From JAUVIB01 sp964424545 (GTDB taxonomy: Bacteria > Calditrichota > Calditrichia > Calditrichales > Calditrichaceae): DNA of 23,702 nucleotides. This document shows, in pieces, positions 7,561 through 14,712 of the stretch; positions within the stretch are counted from its first letter, which is position 1, and every line of letters begins with the position of its first letter. The notes below the pieces were generated by a model that saw only the letters and a program-made list of their open reading frames with translations, ran no database searches and was not told the origin of the DNA. The position numbers and the translations under genes are program-made. The DNA is taken from positions 1 to 23,702 of the forward strand of contig CAYRJN010000038.1 in NCBI GenBank assembly GCA_964424545.1, in the 5' to 3' direction.

Positions 7561-8841
7561 CTATTCAGGGATACCCGTTTCATAGGGATTGTTCGGATCG
7601 TTACTCCATTCAAACCAGCCGCCGTCAAACACGGATACCCGCGGCCATCCCATCAGCCATGCATTAAAGAAAGCCTCGCTGCCCCTCCATCCGGTGCCGC
7701 AATAAAAAGCAAGATGTTTATCCGGCGTAAGACCGACTTTTTGCCACTGCTCGGCAATCTCATGATATTCTCGGGTTGTATGATCCCAATTTCTATAATT
7801 TTCCATGTGGTAGGCATCGCTGCCGCAGTTACCGAAAACAGCCCCGGGAATACGCCCTTTCTTTTTTATATAGTTGTATCCGCTTACTTCTCCGATATAC
7901 TCCGCCCAGCTGCGCACGCAAACCAGCTCGGCGTCTTCCGATTTTAACATTTCCTTTGCCTCTTCAATATCAACGGCCAATTCGGGACGGGCGGGAATGT
8001 GCGCACCGAAATCGACGACGCGTTGTTTTTTAACGTCTTCCGCGCTAATGGCGTATCCCGCGTCTTCCCACGATGTATAACCGCCGTTAAGTACCCGCAC
8101 ATCTTTAACGCCCGCATACATCATAATAAAAGCGCAGCGGATGGCGCCGATATGACCGGCGGCGCTGCCGGGAAATTCATCGGCATTATCGGGCTCCATA
8201 TATTTACCGTACAAAACAACTAAAGTATCGGCCGTAATTCCATGAGCTTCCAAGGCAGCTTTTAGTTCTTGCGGCGAACGGCGGTTCCAGGTCTCCGGCG
8301 CTTCAAGCGCCAAGGTATCCATATCAACGGCGCCCGGAATATGACCGCTAAGATAAGCATTGCGATTTCGATAATGGGCATGAACTACCACATATTTTTT
8401 CTTGGATTCAGGCAGTTTATTATTAATTAAATCATTTACCCATACGGGCGGAACAAGATTTTTATACCTTGCTAAATGTTCCATGGGTAAATCCCCGTCG
8501 GCTGCCCACTGCTCAAATCGATTATACAGCCGAATTTTAGCGTAACCCGTATCCGCAAATTTTTGCGCCGCCGATTCAATTTCATCATTATTATAACCGT
8601 AAATAACAATATTATGCTGAGGCAAAATCGCTTTTGCTTCCACAATATCCGCCCAATCAATATCTTCAATCCATTTGACCGGCAACGACTTGGCGCCCGT
8701 GATATGGCCGCCGCGCGCTTCACCGCATAGTTTCCAGCCGTTATAAGCGTCAATCGGGCGCACATCTATTATCTTTGCATTTTTATCGCCTATGACGGCT
8801 TTCATTTCTTCCGTTGATATTGGTTTAAATTCATTCACCAT
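7561..8841 (-). CDS. triple-rhodanese-domain sulfurtransferase
   Basis: This 426-residue cytosolic protein is built of three rhodanese domains (about 6-122, 130-265 and 285-420). Each shows a rhodanese core: IIDVRPIDAYNGW in the first, SGHIPGAVDMD and LNGGYTSWEDAG in the second, and VFDGGWFEWS in the third. Only the third keeps a catalytic loop, CGTGWRG with Cys381 and Arg386. In the first two domains the cysteine position reads Gly (YGYNNDE near 82 and YGKYMEP near 212), so they look structural. It probably transfers sulfane sulfur from thiosulfate, mercaptopyruvate or a persulfide to an acceptor. It starts 14 bases after the stop of the Fe-S/FMN glutamate-synthase-like gene, behind an AAAGGAA site, so the two are co-transcribed and the acceptor or donor may be linked to that enzyme. 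Confidence 0.9.
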   Translation of the reverse strand: MVNEFKPISTEEMKAVIGDKNAKIIDVRPIDAYNGWKLCGEARGGHITGAKSLPVKWIEDIDWADIVEAKAILPQHNIVIYGYNNDEIESAAQKFADTGYAKIRLYNRFEQWAADGDLPMEHLARYKNLVPPVWVNDLINNKLPESKKKYVVVHAHYRNRNAYLSGHIPGAVDMDTLALEAPETWNRRSPQELKAALEAHGITADTLVVLYGKYMEPDNADEFPGSAAGHIGAIRCAFIMMYAGVKDVRVLNGGYTSWEDAGYAISAEDVKKQRVVDFGAHIPARPELAVDIEEAKEMLKSEDAELVCVRSWAEYIGEVSGYNYIKKKGRIPGAVFGNCGSDAYHMENYRNWDHTTREYHEIAEQWQKVGLTPDKHLAFYCGTGWRGSEAFFNAWLMGWPRVSVFDGGWFEWSNDPNNPYETGIPE

Positions 8842-8855
8842 TATTCCTTTCCCCC

Positions 8856-10697
8856 TTAGATATGTTGAATATCCGTAAAATTAGCAACGACAAGACTATC
8901 GGTAACAACATCATCCAAAGAAAGTTTATGAATATCGTCTACGCCGTTAGAACGGGCAAACACCTTAAGTTCTTTATTTACGCCATTATAAAAATTTACA
9001 AACCGACGCAGCCCCTTATCCTGATCAAACAGTTGGCGCAGTTCCTCATTTTGCGTTGCAATTCCCGCGGGACAAGTTCCCGTATGGCATACCCGCGCCT
9101 GAACGCAGCCGATGGCAATTAAAGAAGCCGTAGCCAGCGCTACGGCATCGGCGCCGAGAGCTATGGCTTTGGCAATATCGGCGCTGTTGCGAAAACCGCC
9201 AGTTATGCAAAGGGTAACATCGCTGTTCATTTTATCAAGATATCTTCTTGCGCGACGGATTACGAAAATCGGCGGAATGCCTACATTATCTTTTAGAAAT
9301 TTCGGAGCCGAACCGGTCGCCCCGCCGCGGCAGTCTATTGTTATAAAGTCGGGGTCGGCCTTTAAGGCAAAAGCGATATCCTCTTCAATGTGACCGGAAG
9401 CGAATTTAATTCCCACCGGCTTGCCGTTGGTGATTTTTCTTATATGAGCGACCGTTTCTTGTAAGTCTTCCAAACTGTTTAGGCCCGTAAATCTTCCGGG
9501 CGAAACGGAATCCTCTCCAGGTTTCAATCGTCTGATTTCGGCAATTTCTTTGGTTACTTTAAATGCCGGTAAATGGCCGCCCAAACCGGGTTTTACCCCC
9601 TGCCCGATTTTTATTTCCACGGCATCGGCTTGTTGGATAACGCTGTCGATATGAGAGAACTCGGCCGTTCCCAACTCATAAATATATTTCTCGGCCGCTT
9701 TTCGCTCATCGGGCAGCATACCGCCTTCCCCTGAACACATGGCTGTGCCCACCGCGCTGCAACCTTTTGCAAGCGTAATTTTAGCTTCTCGGGAGAGTGC
9801 GCCGAAAGACATGTGCGAAACATAAAACGGCATTTCAATTTCCAACGGCTGTTTGGCCGTTTTGCCGATCACCGTTTTGGTATTGACGGGAACATCCTCA
9901 TTTAAAGGCATTTTAAATAACTGTGCACCTTTAAATACCAACGTATCAAAGTTCGGAAAGGCCTTTTGCGTATTCATAGCGGAATTTTCGCTTTTGCCTG
10001 TTTCGGCTAATTTCTGAATTTCGGCTATTTTTTCATCGACATGATACTCCCCGCCGTTTTCCTCTTTTTCTTCCTTTTCATCCGCGGGCGTATCGTACCA
10101 ATGTTGTCCGTCGCAAAACGGCTTATTTTTAGACTTACCACAACGGCATAAGGCAAAATGATCATCCGCATCGGGATTATCGTCGCCGTTCAATTCCACC
10201 TCTCCTTTTACGACATAGGGACCGTTTTCATTTATCTTAATCGCCGTATCTTTCGAAAATGCGTTATACAATACGCCGTCAATGGAATAACTTAAAGCGC
10301 CGGACGGACATTTTTTTATCGTTTCGATTATTTTTTCAAGCGTCTCCGCATCGGGATCAATCCAAGGTTCGCTGTCCATTTTGAATACTTTGGGCAGCCC
10401 CGATGTACAAAAGCCGGCATGCGAACAAATTCCCCGGTCATCATGAATAGTAATCTTTTTTCCTTTATAAGAATCAACTCTGCGAGGTTGACGACCGTCT
10501 AACTTTTCGTCGCTCCAACCTTTTTTACCATGGGCGCCGTCACAAAAGGGTTTGTTGGCCGAATGACCGCAACGGCATAAAGCGACCATTTTCTTTTCAA
10601 TTACGATTTCAGCGCCTTTTTCATCAAGGAGTTTTTTTAAATTCCTTACAATCAAGGGTCCGTTTTTTGACGGCGTGATTGATATTTTTTCAGACAT
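8856..10697 (-). CDS. CDGSH/4Fe-4S/CDGSH/glutamate synthase fusion
   Basis: This 613-residue cytosolic fusion begins with a CDGSH [2Fe-2S] site (Cys41, Cys43, Cys52, His56). A divergent 4Fe-4S mono-cluster domain follows (Fer4_19/YjdI-like: Cys91, Cys97, Cys130, with CPSGALSY). A second CDGSH site (Cys184, Cys186, Cys195, His199) and an acidic linker (about 203-224) come next. The rest (about 245-600) is the FMN-binding glutamate-synthase core: GQGVKPGLGGHLP (365-377), ITIDCRGGATGSAP (452-465), and the 3Fe-4S triad Cys531/Cys537/Cys542 in the family's C-x5-C-x4-C spacing. There is no glutamine amidotransferase domain and no gltD nearby, so ammonia-dependent glutamate synthesis, or an unrelated FMN redox reaction fed through the iron-sulfur chain, is possible. 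Members of this core family often have unknown substrates. The ATG follows AGGGGTAAAAT. Confidence 0.92.
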   Translation of the reverse strand: MSEKISITPSKNGPLIVRNLKKLLDEKGAEIVIEKKMVALCRCGHSANKPFCDGAHGKKGWSDEKLDGRQPRRVDSYKGKKITIHDDRGICSHAGFCTSGLPKVFKMDSEPWIDPDAETLEKIIETIKKCPSGALSYSIDGVLYNAFSKDTAIKINENGPYVVKGEVELNGDDNPDADDHFALCRCGKSKNKPFCDGQHWYDTPADEKEEKEENGGEYHVDEKIAEIQKLAETGKSENSAMNTQKAFPNFDTLVFKGAQLFKMPLNEDVPVNTKTVIGKTAKQPLEIEMPFYVSHMSFGALSREAKITLAKGCSAVGTAMCSGEGGMLPDERKAAEKYIYELGTAEFSHIDSVIQQADAVEIKIGQGVKPGLGGHLPAFKVTKEIAEIRRLKPGEDSVSPGRFTGLNSLEDLQETVAHIRKITNGKPVGIKFASGHIEEDIAFALKADPDFITIDCRGGATGSAPKFLKDNVGIPPIFVIRRARRYLDKMNSDVTLCITGGFRNSADIAKAIALGADAVALATASLIAIGCVQARVCHTGTCPAGIATQNEELRQLFDQDKGLRRFVNFYNGVNKELKVFARSNGVDDIHKLSLDDVVTDSLVVANFTDIQHI

Positions 10698-10723
10698 ATT
10701 TTACCCCTATTTTTATATTTGCG

Positions 10724-10757
10724 TATCGATTTTTCAAAAAAAACCTATTTCAGATTT
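10724..10757 (-). promoter_or_regulatory. upstream box shared with the DUF427-egtD operon
   Basis: On the minus strand it reads TCTGAAATAGG, a T-run, GAAAAAT and CGATACGC, about 26 bases before the ATG at 10697. It parallels the box at 7367-7402 in order and distance to the start codon. A shared promoter or binding site is inferred. Confidence 0.35.
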
Positions 10758-10759
10758 TT

Positions 10760-10785
10760 TAGATGCCTGCTTTTGCGAGTATGAC
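10760..10785 (-). repeat. REP-like palindromic element, copy 3
   Basis: On the minus strand it reads GTCATACTCGC, AAAA, then GCAGGCATCTA. Of the three copies this is nearest to the common GTCATTCCCGC/GCGGGAATC consensus. It abuts the upstream box of the glutamate-synthase-like operon. Confidence 0.55.
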
Positions 10786-10885
10786 AACTCGACAATGAAC
10801 ATTCTTCCTGTCGTTAATCTATTTGTACAGCCGTGTTCTTAAATTACTTTTTTGCACCAACGATTCGTCAAGGATTTATTGAATA

Positions 10886-10911
10886 GGTTAACAAATAGGA
10901 AATTTGTAACC
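10886..10911. other. inverted repeat with one bulge
   Basis: GGTTA-A-CAAAT, five bases, then ATTTGTAACC can form a 10-bp stem with a single bulged A. It may be an operator or part of a leader RNA; no function is evident. Confidence 0.35.
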
Positions 10912-11066
10912 GGATTCCATATAGAATTACAACAGAAATCACCCCTTATTTAATCCGACCAATCGTTTTTTATCCGCTTAGACGTAAAAAGAAAAAATGC
11001 CTTACATTTTTTTGATGAGTTCCGGTTCTAATAAAACATTAGGAGGAGGTTCAAGTAAGTTGATAC

Positions 11067-11279
11067 ATGAATAGCATCATTCTTTCGCAGTTTGAGCGAG
11101 TAAATAGAAACGCTGCTGACACTATTAATGTTTTCGTAGTAAAACTATTAACTTTTCTTGCGAATAGGCCCGTGACCGACAGACAAAACATCGAGACGCG
11201 CAGCGTAATTGTTATTTCAACTGTAGTTTCGATGTTTTATATCGGCTTCCACGCTCTATTACCCTTGATCCGAAATTAA
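11067..11279 (+). CDS. possible small membrane protein, unrecognised
   Basis: This 70-codon frame has one hydrophobic segment near the C-terminus (SVIVISTVVSMFYIGFHALL) and no family I recognise. A strikingly strong Shine-Dalgarno repeat AGGAGGAGG (11041-11049) lies upstream, but 17 bases before the ATG, which is too far for normal initiation. An in-frame TGA at 11061-11063 excludes any earlier start in this frame. It is isolated from other genes and codon use gives no clear support. It may be a decayed gene or a chance frame. Confidence 0.25.
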   Translation: MNSIILSQFERVNRNAADTINVFVVKLLTFLANRPVTDRQNIETRSVIVISTVVSMFYIGFHALLPLIRN

Positions 11280-11391
11280 CGTAAATCCATAGCAATAAAA
11301 AAACATACTGCTTTTTAATCTCTTGCCAAACAGGTCGTAACTTTTTTCTTTGTTTAAAATTTCTATGTTAATAATAAAAAAACCGTATTGA

Positions 11392-12318
11392 CTAATCGAG
11401 CGTAACCGTTTTTACCAGACGATATGCGCCTCCGTTGGCGTCGTCTCGATAGATTTGCACTTTACACATCTTTTTGCCCACAAGAAATTTGAGAAAAGAA
11501 CTGGGCGCGCCCCTATCGCCGATACCGCGGCTGTGTCCGGCGTCAAGCTGCCACAAGCCGTTTATTTTGGTATAGGACACATTATGCGTATGGCCGCAAA
11601 TATAAGCCGTCACGCCGTATTTTTTTAATAGTTGCTGAAAACGATGGTTATTTTTCGGATGGTTATCAAGATTATCGCCTTTATGGCGATGGCGTCCGTT
11701 TTCATAGTCGGGGATGGAAATAAGCGGTTCATGACCGAAAACAAAAATAAACGGTTTATTATTTTGCTTTAGATCATTTTGCAGCCAATTGTATAACGAA
11801 TCGTCCACGTCTCCGTTTGTTCCGATATCGGATATGCCATTGTAATATTCATTCAACGCTACGATATGAGTATTTTTATAATCGGCGGAATAGGTGGTTT
11901 CCTCGCCGTTTTTCGGACCGAATCGCAAAATATTCGGTAAATCTTTACGGCTCAATTCGCGTAAAAAAGCCATATCTTCCGTCGTTTCCGCTTCATGATT
12001 GCCGACGATGGGATACCACGGATAATTCTTTCCCAAAACCTTTTTAACGGTAGTATATATGGGTTCGGGAGGATCAATATCGCCCACGCTGACCATAAAA
12101 GCGCCTTTACCCGCTTTTTTAACCGCTTCGCAATTGCCGAGAAAATATTGCAATGAATCATAACGTCCGCCGGCATATTTTCGGGTATCGGCATTTACGA
12201 TAAAAGTCAATACGGCATTTTGAGCGTTTAAATTTTCTTGTTTATCAACGGAACAAGCGCCTATAACCAGCAGTAAAATCATAAACAGCATTGATATAAT
12301 TCTGAATCTTGCCTTCAT
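11392..12318 (-). CDS. lipoprotein metallophosphoesterase (calcineurin-like)
   Basis: This 308-residue exported protein starts with a lipoprotein signal (hydrophobic core then lipobox VIGAC, Cys22), so it is predicted to be anchored in a membrane facing the periplasm. Metallophosphoesterase motifs appear in order: NADTR in place of the usual DxH, VGDIDPPE, GNHEAE (GNHE motif), FGHEPL and CGHTHN. The first motif has Arg where most family members have His, so one metal site may be altered. It probably hydrolyses a phosphomono- or diester, with unknown substrate. AAGGAT precedes the ATG. The NifX-like gene lies 84 bases upstream on the same strand, so co-transcription is possible but not shown. 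Confidence 0.87.
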   Translation of the reverse strand: MKARFRIISMLFMILLLVIGACSVDKQENLNAQNAVLTFIVNADTRKYAGGRYDSLQYFLGNCEAVKKAGKGAFMVSVGDIDPPEPIYTTVKKVLGKNYPWYPIVGNHEAETTEDMAFLRELSRKDLPNILRFGPKNGEETTYSADYKNTHIVALNEYYNGISDIGTNGDVDDSLYNWLQNDLKQNNKPFIFVFGHEPLISIPDYENGRHRHKGDNLDNHPKNNHRFQQLLKKYGVTAYICGHTHNVSYTKINGLWQLDAGHSRGIGDRGAPSSFLKFLVGKKMCKVQIYRDDANGGAYRLVKTVTLD

Positions 12319-12402
12319 AAAACATCCTTTTTTTTTATAGTCTTCGGAATATTAAAATAATAACATGAATATATATTTAACTTATTATTCTTATCAATTC
12401 AT

Positions 12403-12753
12403 TTAATGCAAGTGGAATTTTTCTTTAACTTGGTAATTACTGTCAACCAAATTATTATTTTTCAAAGCCGATAGAATTTCAGCCACCGTACCCGAGGCGC
12501 CGCGAATAACATTGATCCCCAAGCGATTAAAAAAATCTATCGCCCGACCGCCAATTCCTCGCGCCACCAGCAAATCGACTTTTTGCTGCGCCATATATTG
12601 AGGAATATCGCCCGGACCGTGATCGGCCAAGGGGTTTTCAATTACATTGATCGTATCGTCTTGGATAAAGGCAAAAAACGGCGCATGTCCGAAATGCTCG
12701 CTTATAGGCGAATCCGCGCCTTTGTTTTCTAATACCGGAATGGCTATTTTCAT
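12403..12753 (-). CDS. NifX/NafY-family (Fe-Mo cofactor-type) small protein
   Basis: This 116-residue cytosolic protein is of the dinitrogenase iron-molybdenum cofactor biosynthesis family (NifX/NafY/MTH1175-like). The fold signature is MKIAIPVLENKG at the start, SEHFGHAPFFA (18-28), NPLADHGPG (40-48) and VDLLVARGIGGRAIDF. In nitrogen fixers such proteins carry cofactor clusters. Stand-alone versions like this are common in anaerobes without nitrogenase and have no agreed function. No nif gene is in the window, so a nitrogen-fixation role should not be assumed. GAGGT precedes the ATG. It is divergent from the DUF1460 gene. Confidence 0.88.
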   Translation of the reverse strand: MKIAIPVLENKGADSPISEHFGHAPFFAFIQDDTINVIENPLADHGPGDIPQYMAQQKVDLLVARGIGGRAIDFFNRLGINVIRGASGTVAEILSALKNNNLVDSNYQVKEKFHLH

Positions 12754-12850
12754 TGCAACCTCGCTGATTTATATTTTAAAAGCTTTTTTATACTTCACTT
12801 GTCGTTCCAAATCTATGATTTATTTTAATGAACGTCAAATTAATAAACAC

Positions 12851-12878
12851 TTGATATTAATCGGATTTCTTATTAAAT
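12851..12878 (+). promoter_or_regulatory. putative promoter for the DUF1460-gpmA pair
   Basis: TTGATA (12851-12856) and TTAAAT (12873-12878) are spaced by 16 bases, ending 32 bases before the ATG at 12911. The -35 is close to consensus and the -10 is weaker. Confidence 0.35.
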
Positions 12879-12910
12879 AATGCCGGTGCAAAAATAATCG
12901 GTCAGTTTAA

Positions 12911-13795
12911 ATGAAAAAACATATTTTATTTGTTATTTTTATTCTTTTTCCGCTCTATCTTACTTCGGGAGATAAACATTTTTACAACATGAGCAATAAA
13001 CAAATCGATTCCTTGTTAAATAAGGTCAGTCGGGAGGCTTACACCATAACGGAACGGATGAGCATATTTTCCGCCTATTTTCTCGGAACACCTTATAATT
13101 TTAAATGCGTAGGCGACGGCCCTTATGCTTTATTGGAAGATTATCCGCTGGTCAACTTTAAAGAGACCAATTGCATGGCCTTATGCGAGCATGTGTTGGC
13201 TCTATCCATTTCCGACAGCTGGGATATCTTTTTTAATAACTTAATGCATATTCGCTATAAAGACGGGCTTATCGGTATGAAAACCCGCAATCACTACACG
13301 ATGGCGGATTGGGTTCCGCAAAACAACTGGCTGTTGAACGACGTCAGCGCCAAGGTGGGCGGAAAATATACAAAAAAAATGACGCGTACAATTTCTCATC
13401 GCAAATTTTTTGCCGCTAAAGGCATGACCAGTATGGATTACGTGCTTGACGATCGAACCATTACAATCAATTATATACCTCTGCAATATCTCGACAAAAT
13501 CGAATCAAATCTGAAACAAGGCGATATTCTTACGCTTCTGTTTGCCCATAAAAAGGATATTTTTGCAGCCCACATGGTAATGTTTTTCATTAGCGACGGA
13601 AATAATATAATTCGTGAGGCAACAACGCGAGGCATGACGACAATTGATACGCCTTATGCGGAATGGATAAAGGTTAAGCAGGGAAAAAATGCAGACCGCT
13701 ATGCCGGTATCTCGGTTGTGCGCGTTAAAAAAGAGTTGAACTACGATGGACAGGTTATATACCCCGGCGATATTTGTAATATGAAAACCAAATAA
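12911..13795 (+). CDS. DUF1460 family exported amidase-like protein
   Basis: This 294-residue protein has a signal peptide (MKKHILFVIFILFPLYLTSG). It matches the DUF1460 family, an NlpC/P60-related cysteine-peptidase fold annotated as N-acetylmuramoyl-L-alanine amidase-like, so a periplasmic cell-wall role is likely. Visible signatures are FLGTPY (57-62), the putative nucleophile Cys88 in ETNCMALCEHVLALS, IRYKDG (114-119), RNHYTMADW (126-134) and His221 in AAHMVMF. The residue before the nucleophile is Asn instead of the common Asp. No good Shine-Dalgarno precedes the ATG, unlike its neighbours. The gpmA gene follows after 19 bases, so the two may share a transcript, although their functions do not obviously connect. 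Confidence 0.82.
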   Translation: MKKHILFVIFILFPLYLTSGDKHFYNMSNKQIDSLLNKVSREAYTITERMSIFSAYFLGTPYNFKCVGDGPYALLEDYPLVNFKETNCMALCEHVLALSISDSWDIFFNNLMHIRYKDGLIGMKTRNHYTMADWVPQNNWLLNDVSAKVGGKYTKKMTRTISHRKFFAAKGMTSMDYVLDDRTITINYIPLQYLDKIESNLKQGDILTLLFAHKKDIFAAHMVMFFISDGNNIIREATTRGMTTIDTPYAEWIKVKQGKNADRYAGISVVRVKKELNYDGQVIYPGDICNMKTK

Positions 13796-13814
13796 TATAT
13801 AGAAAGGTGGAATT

Positions 13815-14561
13815 ATGTATAAAGTTGTATTATTAAGACACGGCGAAAGCGAATGGAATAAAGAAAACCGCTTTACCGGATGGAAAGATGTGGGCCTGAG
13901 CGAAAAAGGCGTGCAGGAAGCGCACGAGGCGGGCAAAACTTTAAAAGCCGAAGGCTATGCTTTCGATATGGCTTTTACTTCCGTATTGAAAAGAGCTATT
14001 AAAACCTTGTGGATTACTCTTGAAGAACTTGATCTGATGTGGATACCCGTAACGCGCAGCTGGCGTCTTAACGAACGGCACTACGGCGCCTTGCAAGGTT
14101 TGAACAAAGCGGAAACGGCGGAAAAATACGGCGACGAGCAGGTTTTGATTTGGCGCAGAAGCTATGATACACCGCCGCCCGCTTTGACTAAAGACGACGA
14201 GCGCTGGCCGGGACACGATCCGCGTTACAAAGACTTGGACGAAAAAGACGTTCCGTTGACCGAATGTTTAAAAGATACGGTAGCGCGTTTTTTACCCTAT
14301 TGGAACGATGTTATTTCACCGGAAATTAAAAAAGGTAAAAAGGTTATCATTGCCGCGCACGGCAACAGCCTGCGCGCCTTGGTAAAATATCTTGACAATA
14401 TCTCCGATGAAGAAATAACAAAATTAAACATCCCGACCGGTATCCCGTTGGTTTATGAGTTGGACGAAAATTTAAAGCCGATCAAAAATTATTATCTCGG
14501 CGATCAGGAAAAAATCAAAGCGGCGGCGGAAGCGGTTGCCAATCAGGCCAAGAAAAAATAA
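13815..14561 (+). CDS. gpmA: 2,3-bisphosphoglycerate-dependent phosphoglycerate mutase
   Basis: This glycolytic and gluconeogenic enzyme of 248 residues interconverts 3- and 2-phosphoglycerate through a phosphohistidine. The catalytic set is complete: RHGESEWN with His9, Arg60 (SVLKRAIKT), Glu87 in NERHYG, and His182 in AAHGNSLRAL. Length matches E. coli GpmA, and the family-typical WRRSYDTPPP stretch is present. The ATG follows AAAGGTGG closely. A clear rho-independent terminator lies 22 bases after the stop codon. Confidence 0.97.
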   Translation: MYKVVLLRHGESEWNKENRFTGWKDVGLSEKGVQEAHEAGKTLKAEGYAFDMAFTSVLKRAIKTLWITLEELDLMWIPVTRSWRLNERHYGALQGLNKAETAEKYGDEQVLIWRRSYDTPPPALTKDDERWPGHDPRYKDLDEKDVPLTECLKDTVARFLPYWNDVISPEIKKGKKVIIAAHGNSLRALVKYLDNISDEEITKLNIPTGIPLVYELDENLKPIKNYYLGDQEKIKAAAEAVANQAKKK

Positions 14562-14583
14562 TTTCTTGCCGCAAAAGCTCTTT

Positions 14584-14617
14584 AAAAGGTGAATACAATT
14601 TGTATTCGCCTTTTTTT
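14584..14617 (+). terminator. rho-independent terminator after gpmA
   Basis: The arms AGGTGAATACA and TGTATTCGCCT pair (one G-T wobble) around a three-base loop, flanked by an A-run before and seven T after. This is a typical intrinsic terminator. Confidence 0.85.
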
Positions 14618-14626
14618 ATCCCAAAA

Positions 14627-14654
14627 TTGTCGGGAATAATACGGCGCATACAAT
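14627..14654 (+). promoter_or_regulatory. putative sigma70 promoter for the 160-aa exported protein
   Basis: TTGTCG (14627-14632) and TACAAT (14649-14654) are 16 bases apart, directly after the gpmA terminator and about 60 bases before the next ATG. Confidence 0.5.
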
Positions 14655-14712
14655 CCTTATACAAAAAAAATGGTAAATCACGAAAAACAAATCATGAAAA
14701 AACGGAGGTCCC

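Larger units (their letters stand above)
10698..11391. other. long structured spacer
   Basis: About 700 bases lie between the glutamate-synthase-like gene and the metallophosphoesterase. They hold the shared upstream box (10724-10757), REP-like copy 3 (10760-10785) and a bulged hairpin (10886-10911). Further on are an A/T hairpin (10992-11012) and a doubtful 70-codon reading frame (11067-11279). No RNA gene family is recognised. Confidence 0.6.

Noticed and set aside
12403..12753. nitrogen-fixation gene
   Set aside because: The NifX/NafY fold is common in non-fixers, and no nif gene lies in the window.
13505..13936. 143-codon minus-strand frame
   Set aside because: It overlaps the 3' end of the DUF1460 gene and the start of gpmA, both clear on the other strand.
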